DNA of 64,000 bases from Coriobacteriaceae bacterium (GCA_902362275.1 CABIWB010000007.1:55401-119400), one strand, 5' to 3'; positions 1-8,547 are shown, counted from the first letter of the stretch. Notes: generated by a model not told the origin, from the letters alone. Made by a program: numbers and translations.

Positions 1-836
1 AGTGGGCCTACACCCTCGGTTGCGCTCTCGCTGTCAAGCGTGGCGCCAAGTCCGCTTCTGAGGCTGCCGCCATCATCGGCGAGGGCATCCAGGCCTTCAC
101 CGTTCCCGGCTCCGTCGCCGAGGACCGCAAGGTCGGTCTGGGCCACGGCAACCTGGGCGCTATGCTGCTCTCCGACGACACCGAGTGCTTCGCCTTCCTG
201 GCCGGCCACGAGTCCTTCGCTGCCGCCGAGGGCGCTATCGGTCTGGCTCTGAACGCCAACAAGGCCCGCAAGAAGCCGCTGCGCGTTATCCTCAACGGTC
301 TGGGCAAGGACGCTGCTCAGATCATCGCCCGCATCAACGGCTTCACCTATGTAAAGACCCAGTTCGACTACTACACGGGCGAGCTTAAGGTCGTCGAGAC
401 CATCCCCTACTCCGATGGTCCCCGCGCTGCCGTTAACTGCTACGGCTCCGACGATGTCCGCGAGGGCGTTGCCATCATGTGGCACGAGAACGTCGACATC
501 TCGATCACCGGTAACTCCACCAACCCCACGCGCTTCCAGCACCCCGTCGCTGGCACCTACAAGAAGGAGCGCATCGAGGCTGGCAAGAAGTACTTCTCCG
601 TCGCTTCTGGTGGCGGCACTGGCCGTACCCTGCACCCGGACAACATGGGCGCCGGCCCTGCCTCTTACGGCATGACCGACACCATGGGCCGTATGCACTC
701 CGACGCCCAGTTCGCCGGTTCTTCCTCTGTGCCTGCGCACGTTGACATGATGGGTCTCATCGGCATGGGCAACAACCCCATGGTCGGTGCCACCGTCGCC
801 TGCGCTGTCGCCGTCGAGGAGGCCCTCAAGGCCTAA
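1..836 (+). CDS. GGGtGRT family protein, 5' end cut off
   Basis: The open frame runs in from the left edge (first full codon at position 3), so only the last 277 residues are seen; there is no start here. The protein carries the signature GGGTGRTLHPDNMGAGPASY followed by a conserved C-terminal block (MTDTMGRMHSDAQF, then GLIGMGNNPMVGATVA). This is the defining stretch of the GGGtGRT family (Pfam GGGtGRT), found in anaerobes such as Clostridia and Coriobacteria. The family has no established biochemical function that I know of. Codon use is strongly biased to GCC/GGC/AAC, as in highly expressed genes. A strong terminator follows within 40 bases, so this is the last gene of its transcript. Confidence 0.9.
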   Translation, partial: WAYTLGCALAVKRGAKSASEAAAIIGEGIQAFTVPGSVAEDRKVGLGHGNLGAMLLSDDTECFAFLAGHESFAAAEGAIGLALNANKARKKPLRVILNGLGKDAAQIIARINGFTYVKTQFDYYTGELKVVETIPYSDGPRAAVNCYGSDDVREGVAIMWHENVDISITGNSTNPTRFQHPVAGTYKKERIEAGKKYFSVASGGGTGRTLHPDNMGAGPASYGMTDTMGRMHSDAQFAGSSSVPAHVDMMGLIGMGNNPMVGATVACAVAVEEALKA

Positions 837-870
837 TCGCGCCCGCGCGATGCTCATATAGTTGAGCTTT

Positions 871-906
871 GGAGCCGCTACCTTTCGAGGTGGCGGCTCT
901 TTTTGT
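871..906 (+). terminator. Rho-independent terminator after the GGGtGRT gene
   Basis: An 11-bp stem (GAGCCGCTACC / GGTGGCGGCTC, one G-T pair) with a 6-base loop is followed by a T run. It lies 36 bases behind the stop codon. Confidence 0.9.
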
Positions 907-1092
907 TTACACTGACGCAGGGTAGCTAATGCCGATATGTCAGTTGCGGCGAAATACGAGATGTGATGAGATGGAGCGTCAGAGCGTCCATGACGCCCAC
1001 CTGCCATATGTGCCCTTTACCGATTTGCCGAGTCTTTGCGACCCCATTGCCGATCACCTGTGCGACAATGCGCCGGACGAGAAAGGAATCCG

Positions 1093-2619
1093 ATGGAATC
1101 GACTGATGTACTGATAATTGGATCTGGCATTGCGGGCCTTTGCGCCGCCATCGAAGCGGCATGTACAGGTGCAGCCGTCACTGTGGCAAGCGCCGGCAAG
1201 ACCATGAGTGGATCGAGCTTCTTCCCGGGTACCTGGGGCCTCGGCCTCATCGGTCCCGTCGACGAAGACGACGAACATGACCTCATCGGCACCATCCAGA
1301 CCGTCGGAGGCGGTGTCGCCGACCCCGAGCTTGTCCAGACGTTTGTCCACGGCATTCCCCAGGCAATTGAATGGCTCGAGCAAGACCTGGGCGTTGAGCT
1401 CAAGCGTCCGCAAAACGCTGAGAGCGCCCAGCAAAAGCAGTTTATCCCCTGCTTCGACCACAAGACGCGCATGTGGCGCGGCCTCACCCGCAAGCCCCTT
1501 GAGGACGCTCTGACGACCCGGATCGAGTCGCTCGGCATTCGCCTGCTCCCCCGCCATGAGCTTATCGACCTTGTTGAGGATACGAACGGCAGAATAACCG
1601 GAACCATGCTCTACGACCTTATCGAAAATCGAATCGTGCCCTTTGCTGCCAAGGCCACGATCATCTCAGCCGGTGGCACAGGCGGTCTGTTCGAGCGCAG
1701 CCTCACTTCCGCCGACGTGCTCAGCTCCTCGCAGGCCATCGCACTGGCGCACGGTGCATCGCTGACTAATATAGAGTTTATGCAGATGATGCCGGGCTTC
1801 ATCGAGCCCAAGCGCAACCTGGTCTTCAACGAGAAAACCTGGCGCTACGTACATGTAGACCAGCCGGTAGATATTGCCGACGACAAGCTGGACGACCTGC
1901 TCGAGCAGCGCTCTGGATATGGTCCCTTCACGTCACGCTTGGCCTCCCGCGCTATCGATCTCGTCATCGATCAGGCAGGTGTCGAAGGCCTGGCACTCCA
2001 CTACGACTTCCCCCGCGAGGATGTCCCAGAGTTTGTGCAGACCTTTGCCACCTGGCTGCAAGACGAGCACGGCATCGCCCCGACTGACGAGATGCGCGTT
2101 GCGATGTATGCCCACGCCGCTAACGGCGGCATCAAGATCGATAAGACTGCGCACACGGGCGTTGAGGGCCTCTACGCTTGCGGCGAGGCGACAGGCGGCA
2201 TGCACGGCGCCGACCGCATCGGTGGCTTGTCAAGCGCCAACGGCATCGTGTTCGGGCGCATCGCAGGCGCATCGGCAGCCCTTGCAGCGCAGAATGCACC
2301 TGAGATGGCCCCGAAGACGGATATCGACCTCCCCCAGCATGGCATTGCCACAACAGATGCCGAACGCCTGACACACAGCCTTAAGCACACGATGAGCACC
2401 TATTGCATGATCAACCGCACCGAGACGGGCCTATCCGAGGCACTACACGAGCTTGAGGGCTTGAAGACAGAGGCAACGACCTTGAGCACACAGAAAGCCC
2501 AGGACAGCGAAGTCGCAGCCCTCGCCCGCCTGCAATCGCAGATTCAACTAGCACAGGAAATGGTCAAAGCCATGCGTAAGCGAACCGAAAGTCTCGGATC
2601 GCACTATCGAACGGACTAA
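1093..2619 (+). CDS. FAD-dependent oxidoreductase of the fumarate reductase / L-aspartate oxidase family
   Basis: 508 residues from the ATG at 1093, preceded by AGAAAGG at good spacing; a longer frame upstream lacks a ribosome site. The N-terminus DVLIIGSGIAGLCAAIEA is a Rossmann FAD-binding motif (GxGxxG). A second nucleotide-binding stretch, IISAGGTGGLF, lies near residue 190. Near the C-terminal third, GIKID...GVEGLYACGEATGG...GADRIGGLSSANG is the second FAD-contact block typical of NadB/FrdA/SdhA flavoproteins. The last 90 residues are helical, as in that family. No iron-sulfur or quinolinate synthase partner sits next to it, so it is unlikely to be a canonical NadB or fumarate reductase complex. 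A stand-alone flavoprotein acting on a dicarboxylate or related substrate is an inference. Confidence 0.75.
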   Translation: MESTDVLIIGSGIAGLCAAIEAACTGAAVTVASAGKTMSGSSFFPGTWGLGLIGPVDEDDEHDLIGTIQTVGGGVADPELVQTFVHGIPQAIEWLEQDLGVELKRPQNAESAQQKQFIPCFDHKTRMWRGLTRKPLEDALTTRIESLGIRLLPRHELIDLVEDTNGRITGTMLYDLIENRIVPFAAKATIISAGGTGGLFERSLTSADVLSSSQAIALAHGASLTNIEFMQMMPGFIEPKRNLVFNEKTWRYVHVDQPVDIADDKLDDLLEQRSGYGPFTSRLASRAIDLVIDQAGVEGLALHYDFPREDVPEFVQTFATWLQDEHGIAPTDEMRVAMYAHAANGGIKIDKTAHTGVEGLYACGEATGGMHGADRIGGLSSANGIVFGRIAGASAALAAQNAPEMAPKTDIDLPQHGIATTDAERLTHSLKHTMSTYCMINRTETGLSEALHELEGLKTEATTLSTQKAQDSEVAALARLQSQIQLAQEMVKAMRKRTESLGSHYRTD

Positions 2620-2780
2620 ACTGGACACCCATCTAAAGCAGAACACAACTAATCGATATCTATGGGCCCCATGAGCTCGAGGTGGCACGGGGCCTATTCG
2701 TGTCCGCACGGCAGCGTATCCTTATTCTGAATACAGAGCGGGCAAAGCCCGCACAGACAATAGACCAGCGAGGAGGAGAT

Positions 2781-3641
2781 ATGGACAGTAGTGATATCGA
2801 GAAGTGGCGTGTCAAACTTGATAGCTACGCCAATGTGGAAGACGGCGTTGAGTATTGGCTCGCACGCGATTTAATGGAACCCATGGGGTACACTCGATGG
2901 GAGAACTTCGCCGAAGTTGTTAAGAGGGCAAAAGTCTCGTGCGAAACAAACAAAACTCCAGTTGATTACCATTTTCGTGATACCACGAAAATGGTAACTG
3001 CCGGTGTCGCCGCTCGCGCGGTTAAAGACTACAAACTTACGCGCTATGCATGCTATTTAATCGCACAGAACGGAGATTCAAACAAGCCAGAGATCGCGCT
3101 CGCCCAGGCATACTTTGCCGTGCAGACGCGCCGCCAAGAGCTCATAGAGCAGCGCTTCGCAGAGATTCAGCGCTTGCAGGCGCGCCACTCGCTATCCGAT
3201 TCAGAGAAACAGCTCTCGGGTATTGCATTCAAACGCGGCGTGGACTCCAAAGGATTCGCGATCATCAAGTCGAAGGGCGATGAGGCGTTATTCGGCGGCA
3301 GAAGCACGGCGGAAATGAAGCAGCAGCTCGGCGTACCCAAGAGCGCGGCATTGGCGGACAGGTTAGCCGATGTCCTCATCAAAGCAAAGGACCTTACGAA
3401 CTCGATGACGGCCTTCAACGCCGAGGAACACGACCTGTACGGCCTGGACCAGATCAAGCAAGAGCACGTCGAGAACAACACAAGCGTGCGTGGCAGCCTC
3501 ATCGACCGCGGAATTGTCCCCGAGAACCTACCGCCTGCCGAGGATACAAAAAAGCTCGAGCGTCACGTGAAGGCAGACGAGAAGAAACTCAAGGAGGGTA
3601 CTGACGGTTTTACCGATCCCCAGGGTAGGCTCGATCTGTGA
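2781..3641 (+). CDS. dinD: DNA damage-inducible protein D (DinD-like)
   Basis: 286 residues; start chosen at 2781 because AGGAGGAG lies just upstream. The sequence WLARDLMEPMGYTRWENF and the following block (VVKRAKVSCETNKTPVDYHF, then KDYKLTRYACYLIAQNGD) match the BRO-N-like N-terminal domain of DinD. The C-terminal half (GFAIIKSKGDEALFGG, LADVLIKAKDLTNSMTA, HVENNTSVRGSLIDRGIVPE) is the DinD-specific region. E. coli DinD is SOS-induced and interferes with RecA filaments; the role here is inferred from the family. I see no clear GAAC-N4-GTTC LexA box in the 160 bases upstream. A short inverted repeat (GGGCCCC / GGGGCC, 2663-2693) lies there and may terminate the preceding gene. Confidence 0.85.
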   Translation: MDSSDIEKWRVKLDSYANVEDGVEYWLARDLMEPMGYTRWENFAEVVKRAKVSCETNKTPVDYHFRDTTKMVTAGVAARAVKDYKLTRYACYLIAQNGDSNKPEIALAQAYFAVQTRRQELIEQRFAEIQRLQARHSLSDSEKQLSGIAFKRGVDSKGFAIIKSKGDEALFGGRSTAEMKQQLGVPKSAALADRLADVLIKAKDLTNSMTAFNAEEHDLYGLDQIKQEHVENNTSVRGSLIDRGIVPENLPPAEDTKKLERHVKADEKKLKEGTDGFTDPQGRLDL

Positions 3642-3651
3642 AAGCGGCAGT

Positions 3652-3745
3652 GCCCTTTCGGGTTCGACCCCATGCGAGGTCAACAAAAACGCGACCAACC
3701 TAAGCTAGTCGCTTTAACAATCTTTGGGTGGGCCGTCAGGGGGTC
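3652..3745. repeat. Degenerate direct repeat, copy 1 (decayed tRNA-Lys 3' region)
   Basis: This stretch repeats 3829-3922: both begin GCCCTTTCGGGTTCGACCCC, continue ATGCGAGGTCAACAAAAA, and end in GGTGGGCCGTCAGGGGGTC. Copy 1 stops 17 bases into the tRNA and its terminator hairpin has drifted, so it looks like the remains of an extra tRNA-Lys plus its downstream DNA. Confidence 0.8.
3729..3745 (-). pseudogene. tRNA-Lys fragment (3' acceptor and part of T arm)
   Basis: Seventeen bases, TGGGCCGTCAGGGGGTC on the plus strand, are identical to the 3' end of the two intact tRNA-Lys genes. The sequence then diverges completely, so anticodon and D arms are missing. Confidence 0.8.
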
Positions 3746-3828
3746 AGCCTGTTTTGCAGGCGGCCACTGCGGCGGTTGGCGTCTTGCGCGCTACGCTGGT
3801 AAACGCTTATGCGTTTCCTCAGCTCCGC

Positions 3829-3922
3829 GCCCTTTCGGGTTCGACCCCATGCGAGGTCAACAAAAAAGACGACCAACCGAAGTTGACCGTCTTAACTTGT
3901 TTTGGTGGGCCGTCAGGGGGTC
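3829..3922. repeat. Direct repeat, copy 2 (3' flank of intact tRNA-Lys)
   Basis: This is the intact counterpart of 3652-3745. It contains the functional terminator hairpin and runs into the 3' end of the tRNA-Lys gene at 3906-3978. Confidence 0.75.
3862..3893 (-). terminator. Terminator of the tRNA-His/Lys/Lys transcript
   Basis: Read on the minus strand: a hairpin with outer stem AAGACG/CGTCTT, inner CAAC/GTTG and a TTCG tetraloop, followed by six T. It lies 12 bases behind the last tRNA-Lys. Confidence 0.85.
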
Positions 3923-3978
3923 GAACCCTGGACCTTGGGATTAAGAGTCCCCTGCTCTACCAACTGAGCTAACGACCC
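3906..3978 (-). tRNA. tRNA-Lys (anticodon CTT)
   Basis: A complete 73-base cloverleaf on the minus strand: acceptor GGGTCGT/ACGGCCC, D arm GCTC...GAGC, anticodon loop CTCTTAA giving CTT, T arm with GGTTCGACC. The discriminator base is A; CCA is not encoded. It is identical to the copy at 4025-4097. Confidence 0.97.
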
Positions 3979-3982
3979 AAAG

Positions 3983-4008
3983 CTAAAGTCCGTTGTGGCG
4001 GACTTTAG
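3983..4008. other. Hairpin between the two tRNA-Lys genes
   Basis: A perfect 10-bp inverted repeat, CTAAAGTCCG / CGGACTTTAG, with a 6-base loop. There is no T tract, so it is more likely a processing hairpin or weak pause than a terminator. Confidence 0.5.
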
Positions 4009-4024
4009 AGGAGATATCGTGTGG

Positions 4025-4097
4025 TGGGCCGTCAGGGGGTCGAACCCTGGACCTTGGGATTAAGAGTCCCCTGCTCTACCAACTGAGCTAACGACCC
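4025..4097 (-). tRNA. tRNA-Lys (anticodon CTT), second identical copy
   Basis: Base-for-base identical to 3906-3978, including the U-G pair in the acceptor stem. The two copies are 46 bases apart in the same orientation and are probably cotranscribed from upstream of tRNA-His. Confidence 0.97.
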
Positions 4098-4122
4098 GAT
4101 ATCAACACGAAGCAAGAACTGG

Positions 4123-4197
4123 GGTGGGTAAAGGGACTCGAACCCTCGACCTACGGGACCACAACCCGTCGCTCTAGCCAACTGAGCTACACCCACC
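4123..4197 (-). tRNA. tRNA-His (anticodon GTG)
   Basis: Minus-strand cloverleaf with acceptor GTGGGTG/TACCCAC, anticodon stem ACGGG/CCCGT around loop TTGTGGT (anticodon GTG) and T arm GGTTCGAGTCC. The extra 5' G (G-1) opposite C73 that marks histidine tRNA is encoded and included in the coordinates. It is first in the His-Lys-Lys cluster. Confidence 0.97.
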
Positions 4198-4362
4198 ATG
4201 TCCTGTGCGCTTCGCGCTCGACTATTATTGCAAGGAACGCCACACGATGCAAGCCCCATTTTTCAAGAATTTTGAAAAGAGTTTTTCGGATCCATTTCGA
4301 GCATTTCCCACCGGTTTCATAGGAGTAAACTTGCCCCACTGCAAATGCTCGAAAGGAACGGC

Positions 4363-5544
4363 ATGAAAGAACTCTCCAACCGCACGGCAACGTTTACCGA
4401 TTCCGTCATCCGCCGCATGACGCGCATCTCCAATAAGTATGGCGCCGTCAACCTGTCGCAGGGCTTCCCCGACTTCGATCCCCCGGCGCAGCTGCTCAAC
4501 AGCCTGAGCGCCATCGCCAGCGACCCCAAGCCGCTCTATCACCAGTACTCCATCACCTGGGGCTCCCAGGCCATGCGTGAGTCGCTTGCCGCCAAGCAGG
4601 AGCATTTTATGGGCATGCCGGTGAACCCCAACGAGAATATCGTAGTCACTTGCGGCTCCACCGAGGCCATGATGGCCGCCATGATGACGGTCACAAACCC
4701 CGGCGACAAGGTCGTCGTCTTCTCGCCATTCTACGAGAACTACGGCGCCGACACGATCCTCTCGGGTGCCGAGCCCATCTACGTGCCGCTTAACCCACCT
4801 GCGTTCGACTTTGACCGCGAGACTCTCGAGGCGGCCTTCCGCGACAACGATCCCAAGGCCATCGTCCTGTGCAACCCTTCCAACCCCTGCGGCAAGGTCT
4901 TTACGCGCGAGGAGCTCACCTTTATCGCCGACCTCTGCAAAAAGTACGACGCCTACTGCATTACCGACGAGGTATACGAGCACATCGTCTACGCGCCCCA
5001 CGAGCACGTCTATATGGCCACGCTGCCCGGCATGTTCGATCGAACCATCAGCTGCAGTTCGCTGTCTAAGACGTACTCCATCACCGGCTGGCGTCTGGGC
5101 TACACTATCGCCCCTGCCGAAATCACCGAGCGCATCAAGAAGGTCCACGACTTCCTCACCGTGGGTGCCGCCGCTCCCCTGCAGGAAGCCGTTGTCACCG
5201 CCCTCAATTTCGACGGCAGCTATTACGATGAGGTCCTTGACCTCTATACCGCCAAACGCGACCTGTTCTGCCAAGGGCTCGATAGTATCGGACTTAAGCA
5301 CAACGTACCGCAGGGCGCCTACTACGTGATGATGGATATCTCTGAGTTTGGCTACGACAGCGACCTCGAGTTCTGCGAGGACCTGGCCTCAAAGGTGGGC
5401 GTGGGCGCAGTGCCCGGCTCGAGCTTCTTCCGCGAGCCCGTCAACCATCTGATTCGTTTCCACTTTGCCAAGCGAGACGAGACGCTTAACGCGGCACTGG
5501 AGAACCTCAAGTCTCTACGTGATAAAATTAAGCCGCGCGGGTAA
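4363..5544 (+). CDS. PLP-dependent class I/II aminotransferase (methionine/kynurenine-type)
   Basis: 393 residues from the ATG at 4363, which follows GAAAGGAA; an in-frame ATG at 4345 has no ribosome site. It is a fold-type I aminotransferase. VNLSQGFPDFDPP and YHQYSITWGSQAMRESLA form the N-terminal substrate region, CNPSNPCGKVF the PLP-binding loop, TDEVYEHIVY the Asp/Tyr pair, and SSLSKTYSITGWRLGY holds the Schiff-base lysine. The closest family I recognise is the YbdL/kynurenine aminotransferase group, which transaminates methionine, glutamine or aromatic amino acids with 2-oxoacids. Exact substrate cannot be read from sequence. It is monocistronic, followed by a strong terminator. Confidence 0.85.
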   Translation: MKELSNRTATFTDSVIRRMTRISNKYGAVNLSQGFPDFDPPAQLLNSLSAIASDPKPLYHQYSITWGSQAMRESLAAKQEHFMGMPVNPNENIVVTCGSTEAMMAAMMTVTNPGDKVVVFSPFYENYGADTILSGAEPIYVPLNPPAFDFDRETLEAAFRDNDPKAIVLCNPSNPCGKVFTREELTFIADLCKKYDAYCITDEVYEHIVYAPHEHVYMATLPGMFDRTISCSSLSKTYSITGWRLGYTIAPAEITERIKKVHDFLTVGAAAPLQEAVVTALNFDGSYYDEVLDLYTAKRDLFCQGLDSIGLKHNVPQGAYYVMMDISEFGYDSDLEFCEDLASKVGVGAVPGSSFFREPVNHLIRFHFAKRDETLNAALENLKSLRDKIKPRG

Positions 5545-5570
5545 GGACGGCCTGGCAGCTAAAGTAGCCA

Positions 5571-5611
5571 AAGAAGCCTCGCACCGCCCGCCGCGTTGCG
5601 AGGCTTCTTTC
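5571..5611 (+). terminator. Rho-independent terminator after the aminotransferase
   Basis: An 11-bp perfect stem GAAGCCTCGCA / TGCGAGGCTTC, with a 13-base loop and a short T run. Confidence 0.85.
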
Positions 5612-5685
5612 TATAGCGCTTTCTTAAATGGTTTAGAGCTCTATACTTTAGTCACGGAGCAACTCGTCCCAGAGAGAGGAATACT

Positions 5686-6576
5686 ATGGCAGAACAGCAG
5701 CTTATCGGAGCGCTCGAGGCGGGTGGCACCAAGATGGTCTGCGCCACGGGCTATGCAGACGGCACGGTCCTGGAGCGTGAGCAGATCGCGACCACGACCC
5801 CGCAGGAGACCGTTGAGGCCGTCAATGCATGGTTTGCCGACAAGGGCATCACCGCGCTGGGCATCGGCGCCTTTGGCCCCACCGCAGTCAACCCCGCGTC
5901 GCCCCAATACGGCAAGATCCTGGAGACGCCCAAAACGGCATGGCGCTACTTTGATCTGCTGGGCACCATCCAAAACGAGCTCAATATTCCCTGTGGCTAC
6001 GACACCGACGTCAACGTTGCCTGCTTGGGCGAGGTCACCTTTGGTTGCGCCCAGGGCCTCACCGACGTGGTCTACCTGACCATCGGCACCGGCGTGGGCG
6101 CCGGCGTGCTCTCGGGCGGTAAGCTCGTGCACGGCATGATGCATCCCGAGGCCGGCCACATCCTGGTCACGCGCGACCCGCGCGACACCATCGGCGAGCA
6201 TAGCGCCTGCCCCTTCCATGACAACTGCCTCGAGGGCCTCATCGCCGGCCCTGGCGTTAAAAAGCGCTGGGATGGCAAGAGCGCCGGAGACATGGCCGAT
6301 GACCCGGAGGCCATGGACCTGCTCGCAGGCTATCTGGCACAGGCGCTCATGACCTACACGCTGTGCTACGCACCGCAAAAGATCATCATCGGCGGCGGCG
6401 TGGCCGACCACACCCCCATCGTGCCGCTCGCACGCAAAAAGTGCGCCGAGATGCTCAACGGCTATATCGTCACGCCCGAGGTCAACGACATCGATTCCTA
6501 TATTGTCAACAACAGCCTCGAGGGCAAGCAGGGCATTATGGGCTGCCTGGCCCTGGGCGCACAGGCGCTTCAGTAG
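5686..6576 (+). CDS. ROK family sugar kinase, probable fructokinase
   Basis: 296 residues; ATG at 5686 behind AGAGAGAGGA. Features in order: ATP-binding phosphate-1 loop GALEAGGTKMVCA, a sugar-contact region with GIGAFGP and GYDTDVNVACLGE, phosphate-2 loop LTIGTGVGAGVLSGG, then the ROK zinc site HPEAGHILV...ACPFHDNCLEGLIAGP (His and Cys ligands). The ADP-binding GGGVADH lies near residue 240. The HPEAGH-type motif with a Cx(n)H-C pattern is characteristic of bacterial ROK fructokinases (ScrK/GmuE type), which phosphorylate fructose at C6; substrate is inferred from that resemblance. It stands alone between terminators, not in a sugar-uptake operon. Confidence 0.85.
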   Translation: MAEQQLIGALEAGGTKMVCATGYADGTVLEREQIATTTPQETVEAVNAWFADKGITALGIGAFGPTAVNPASPQYGKILETPKTAWRYFDLLGTIQNELNIPCGYDTDVNVACLGEVTFGCAQGLTDVVYLTIGTGVGAGVLSGGKLVHGMMHPEAGHILVTRDPRDTIGEHSACPFHDNCLEGLIAGPGVKKRWDGKSAGDMADDPEAMDLLAGYLAQALMTYTLCYAPQKIIIGGGVADHTPIVPLARKKCAEMLNGYIVTPEVNDIDSYIVNNSLEGKQGIMGCLALGAQALQ

Positions 6577-6659
6577 CAGACGCACCCACAGGGCGTGACG
6601 CGCCCGGCAAATCCGACCTACGGAACGACGCCACCACGCCTCATATAAGCCCTCAAATA

Positions 6660-6704
6660 AAAAGGCCGCCTAGGACCAAACAATACGTCCTAGGCGGCTT
6701 TTTT
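6660..6704. terminator. Bidirectional terminator between convergent genes
   Basis: A perfect 12-bp stem GCCGCCTAGGAC / GTCCTAGGCGGC with a 10-base loop, T6 on the plus side and A5 on the other. The stop codon of the VanZ-like gene lies inside the stem. Confidence 0.9.
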
Positions 6705-7139
6705 GGCGCACATCAGCGACCGTAAGATATATCGGAGCACAACGCCCGTTGCCGCTCCACAGCAGTCGATCATCACATCGGTGATCATGCCGGCGCGTCC
6801 CGGCACAAAGAGCTGAATCGTCTCGTCGATCGAAGGAATCAGCAGCAGGAACACCGCCGTGGGCAGCAACACGTCAAAGGTGCGCCGGCCCTCAAAATCA
6901 AAGGCGTGCGTTGCCAGGATGCCGAGCACCATATACTCGGTAAAATGCGCGCACTTGCGAACAACAAAGTTGGTCACCCATTCATATGGAAGTCCCACGC
7001 CGTGCAGGAAACCGCGGATAGCTTCCATGACCGTTAGGCTCAGCGAGCCCGATCCCGAGCCGGGAACCAGCGAATTGCCCCAGATCAAGAGCGCCATCAG
7101 GCAGGTCACGACCGCCCATTTTCGATTGATCTTAACCAT
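6690..7139 (-). CDS. VanZ-like membrane protein
   Basis: 149 residues. Four hydrophobic segments fit the VanZ-like domain. The conserved core is present: VRKCAHFTEYMVLGIL, then PSIDETIQLFVPGRAGMITD and a final membrane segment. Members include the teicoplanin-resistance accessory protein VanZ, but most chromosomal copies have no assigned role; no glycopeptide-resistance genes are nearby. The coding region of the large acidic protein ends 7 bases upstream on the same strand, so the two are probably cotranscribed. Confidence 0.85.
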   Translation of the reverse strand: MVKINRKWAVVTCLMALLIWGNSLVPGSGSGSLSLTVMEAIRGFLHGVGLPYEWVTNFVVRKCAHFTEYMVLGILATHAFDFEGRRTFDVLLPTAVFLLLIPSIDETIQLFVPGRAGMITDVMIDCCGAATGVVLRYILRSLMCAKKAA

Positions 7140-7146
7140 GCAAAAG

Positions 7147-8547
7147 TTATGCCTCCGCGCGGAGCGGCGCGAAGCTGGCGGTACCGCCCTCGATAACGCT
7201 CAGATAGGCACGGCCCGTACGCTTGGCGGTAGAGGACTGCAGGCGCTCGATCTCTTCCTCGAGGATCTGATTGACGCGCTCGTGACGACGATTTTCCATA
7301 ATGCCGGCGGCAATAGCCTCGGCCCGCTCGATGCTCTCGCGTGAGATACGGGCAGTATCCTCGGGGAACACAGCGCTGTGACGGCCGACATAGGCGGGGG
7401 CAGCAGGCTGAGGGGCAGCGACGGGAGCGGGGGCTGCAACAGGAGCGGGCTCGTCAATCTCATCCAGAATCGCGGTGGCGGCGGCCCACATGTCCTCGTG
7501 GCCCGAGTAATCGGCCATGGGGACATCATCCTCAAGCGAGGCGTCCGGAAGGTCGCCGGTGTCGATGCGATCTTGGGCATCAATCGATGCAGTGATGGCT
7601 GCTGGCTCATCGAGGTCATCGAGATCGATGCCCGCGGCACCGGAGATGATAGGCATGCTGGCGAGGTTTGCATTGTACGGCGCAGCCTCAGCCGCCTGCT
7701 GCTGGGCAGGAGCGCCCCACAGCGAGCTTTCGGCGGCACGGCGGGCGGCAACGGCCTCCTCGTCCGCAGTCATGGCTTCATCAACGTACGAATTGTCGGC
7801 AGAAGCGTTCGCGTCCGCCGAGGTAGCGTTGTAGGCGTTATTGGCTGCCGCGTTGGCAACGAGTGCCACGAAAGCCGCCGTGCTGCCCGCAGGGGCGGCC
7901 TGGGAGCCCGACACGGCGCGTGCCGCGGCGGCGATGTCGTCGCGATTGAAGGAGCCGGTCTGCCCGCCGTTGGTGAGCTCGTCGATGGCGACTTGATAGA
8001 CGTCGCGCGAGTGTGCAGGGTCGCAGCTCACCGGCGAATCGTCGTCGAGCATACTGTCGATCATGGACCAAGCCTCGGCCTCGTCCATAGCATCTGCGGC
8101 TCGAGCGATGGTAGGAACACCATCATCGGCATGACGGCGCTGGAACGCACCGGTCAGGCCGGAAAGGAATGCCGAGGTAGACTGCTCCGACTGAGTCTGA
8201 GAAGCAGAAGCCGCAGTGTAAGGAGTAGAATCCTGCTGATGAGCTGGAATCGAGGCGGTCTTGAACTCGCTTTGATGCTGATTGAGATTGGCGGCACCGC
8301 CCATAGCATCGGGCTGGAACAGACGCTCTTCACGCTGCGCACGGTACTCGGAGATACCCAGCGAGGCGGCATAGATACCCACGCCCGCCACCGCGCCCAC
8401 GGCGAAGGGAACCGCACCCGCCACGACCGTCTCGTTCACCGACGAAAACGGCAGCGTCGCGGCATACATAACCACGGGAGCGGCAAGGCCGATCCCGCAC
8501 GAAAGTCCGGCAAGGACTGCTCGTTGTGTTGCATCAGAAGAAGCCAT
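7147..8547 (-). CDS. Large acidic membrane-anchored protein of unknown function
   Basis: 466 residues; start at 8547 because GGGGAGAG precedes that ATG. Two hydrophobic segments near the N-terminus (AVLAGLSCGIGLAAPVVMYA and VAGAVPFAVGAVAGVGIYAA) are followed by about 380 residues rich in Ala, Asp, Glu and Ser with little predicted structure. Acidic patches such as DEAEAWSMIDSMLDDD recur through this part. The C-terminal 90 residues contain an arginine-rich helical stretch (ESIERAEAIAAGIMENRRHE). I do not recognise a family. The layout (short membrane anchor, long disordered cytoplasmic region) suggests a scaffold or cell-envelope regulator; this is only an inference. It is followed closely by the VanZ-like gene. 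Confidence 0.7.
   Translation of the reverse strand: MASSDATQRAVLAGLSCGIGLAAPVVMYAATLPFSSVNETVVAGAVPFAVGAVAGVGIYAASLGISEYRAQREERLFQPDAMGGAANLNQHQSEFKTASIPAHQQDSTPYTAASASQTQSEQSTSAFLSGLTGAFQRRHADDGVPTIARAADAMDEAEAWSMIDSMLDDDSPVSCDPAHSRDVYQVAIDELTNGGQTGSFNRDDIAAAARAVSGSQAAPAGSTAAFVALVANAAANNAYNATSADANASADNSYVDEAMTADEEAVAARRAAESSLWGAPAQQQAAEAAPYNANLASMPIISGAAGIDLDDLDEPAAITASIDAQDRIDTGDLPDASLEDDVPMADYSGHEDMWAAATAILDEIDEPAPVAAPAPVAAPQPAAPAYVGRHSAVFPEDTARISRESIERAEAIAAGIMENRRHERVNQILEEEIERLQSSTAKRTGRAYLSVIEGGTASFAPLRAEA

Noticed and set aside
2620..2780. A LexA box before dinD
   Set aside because: No GAAC-N4-GTTC-like palindrome could be found there, unlike before the DUF3800 gene.
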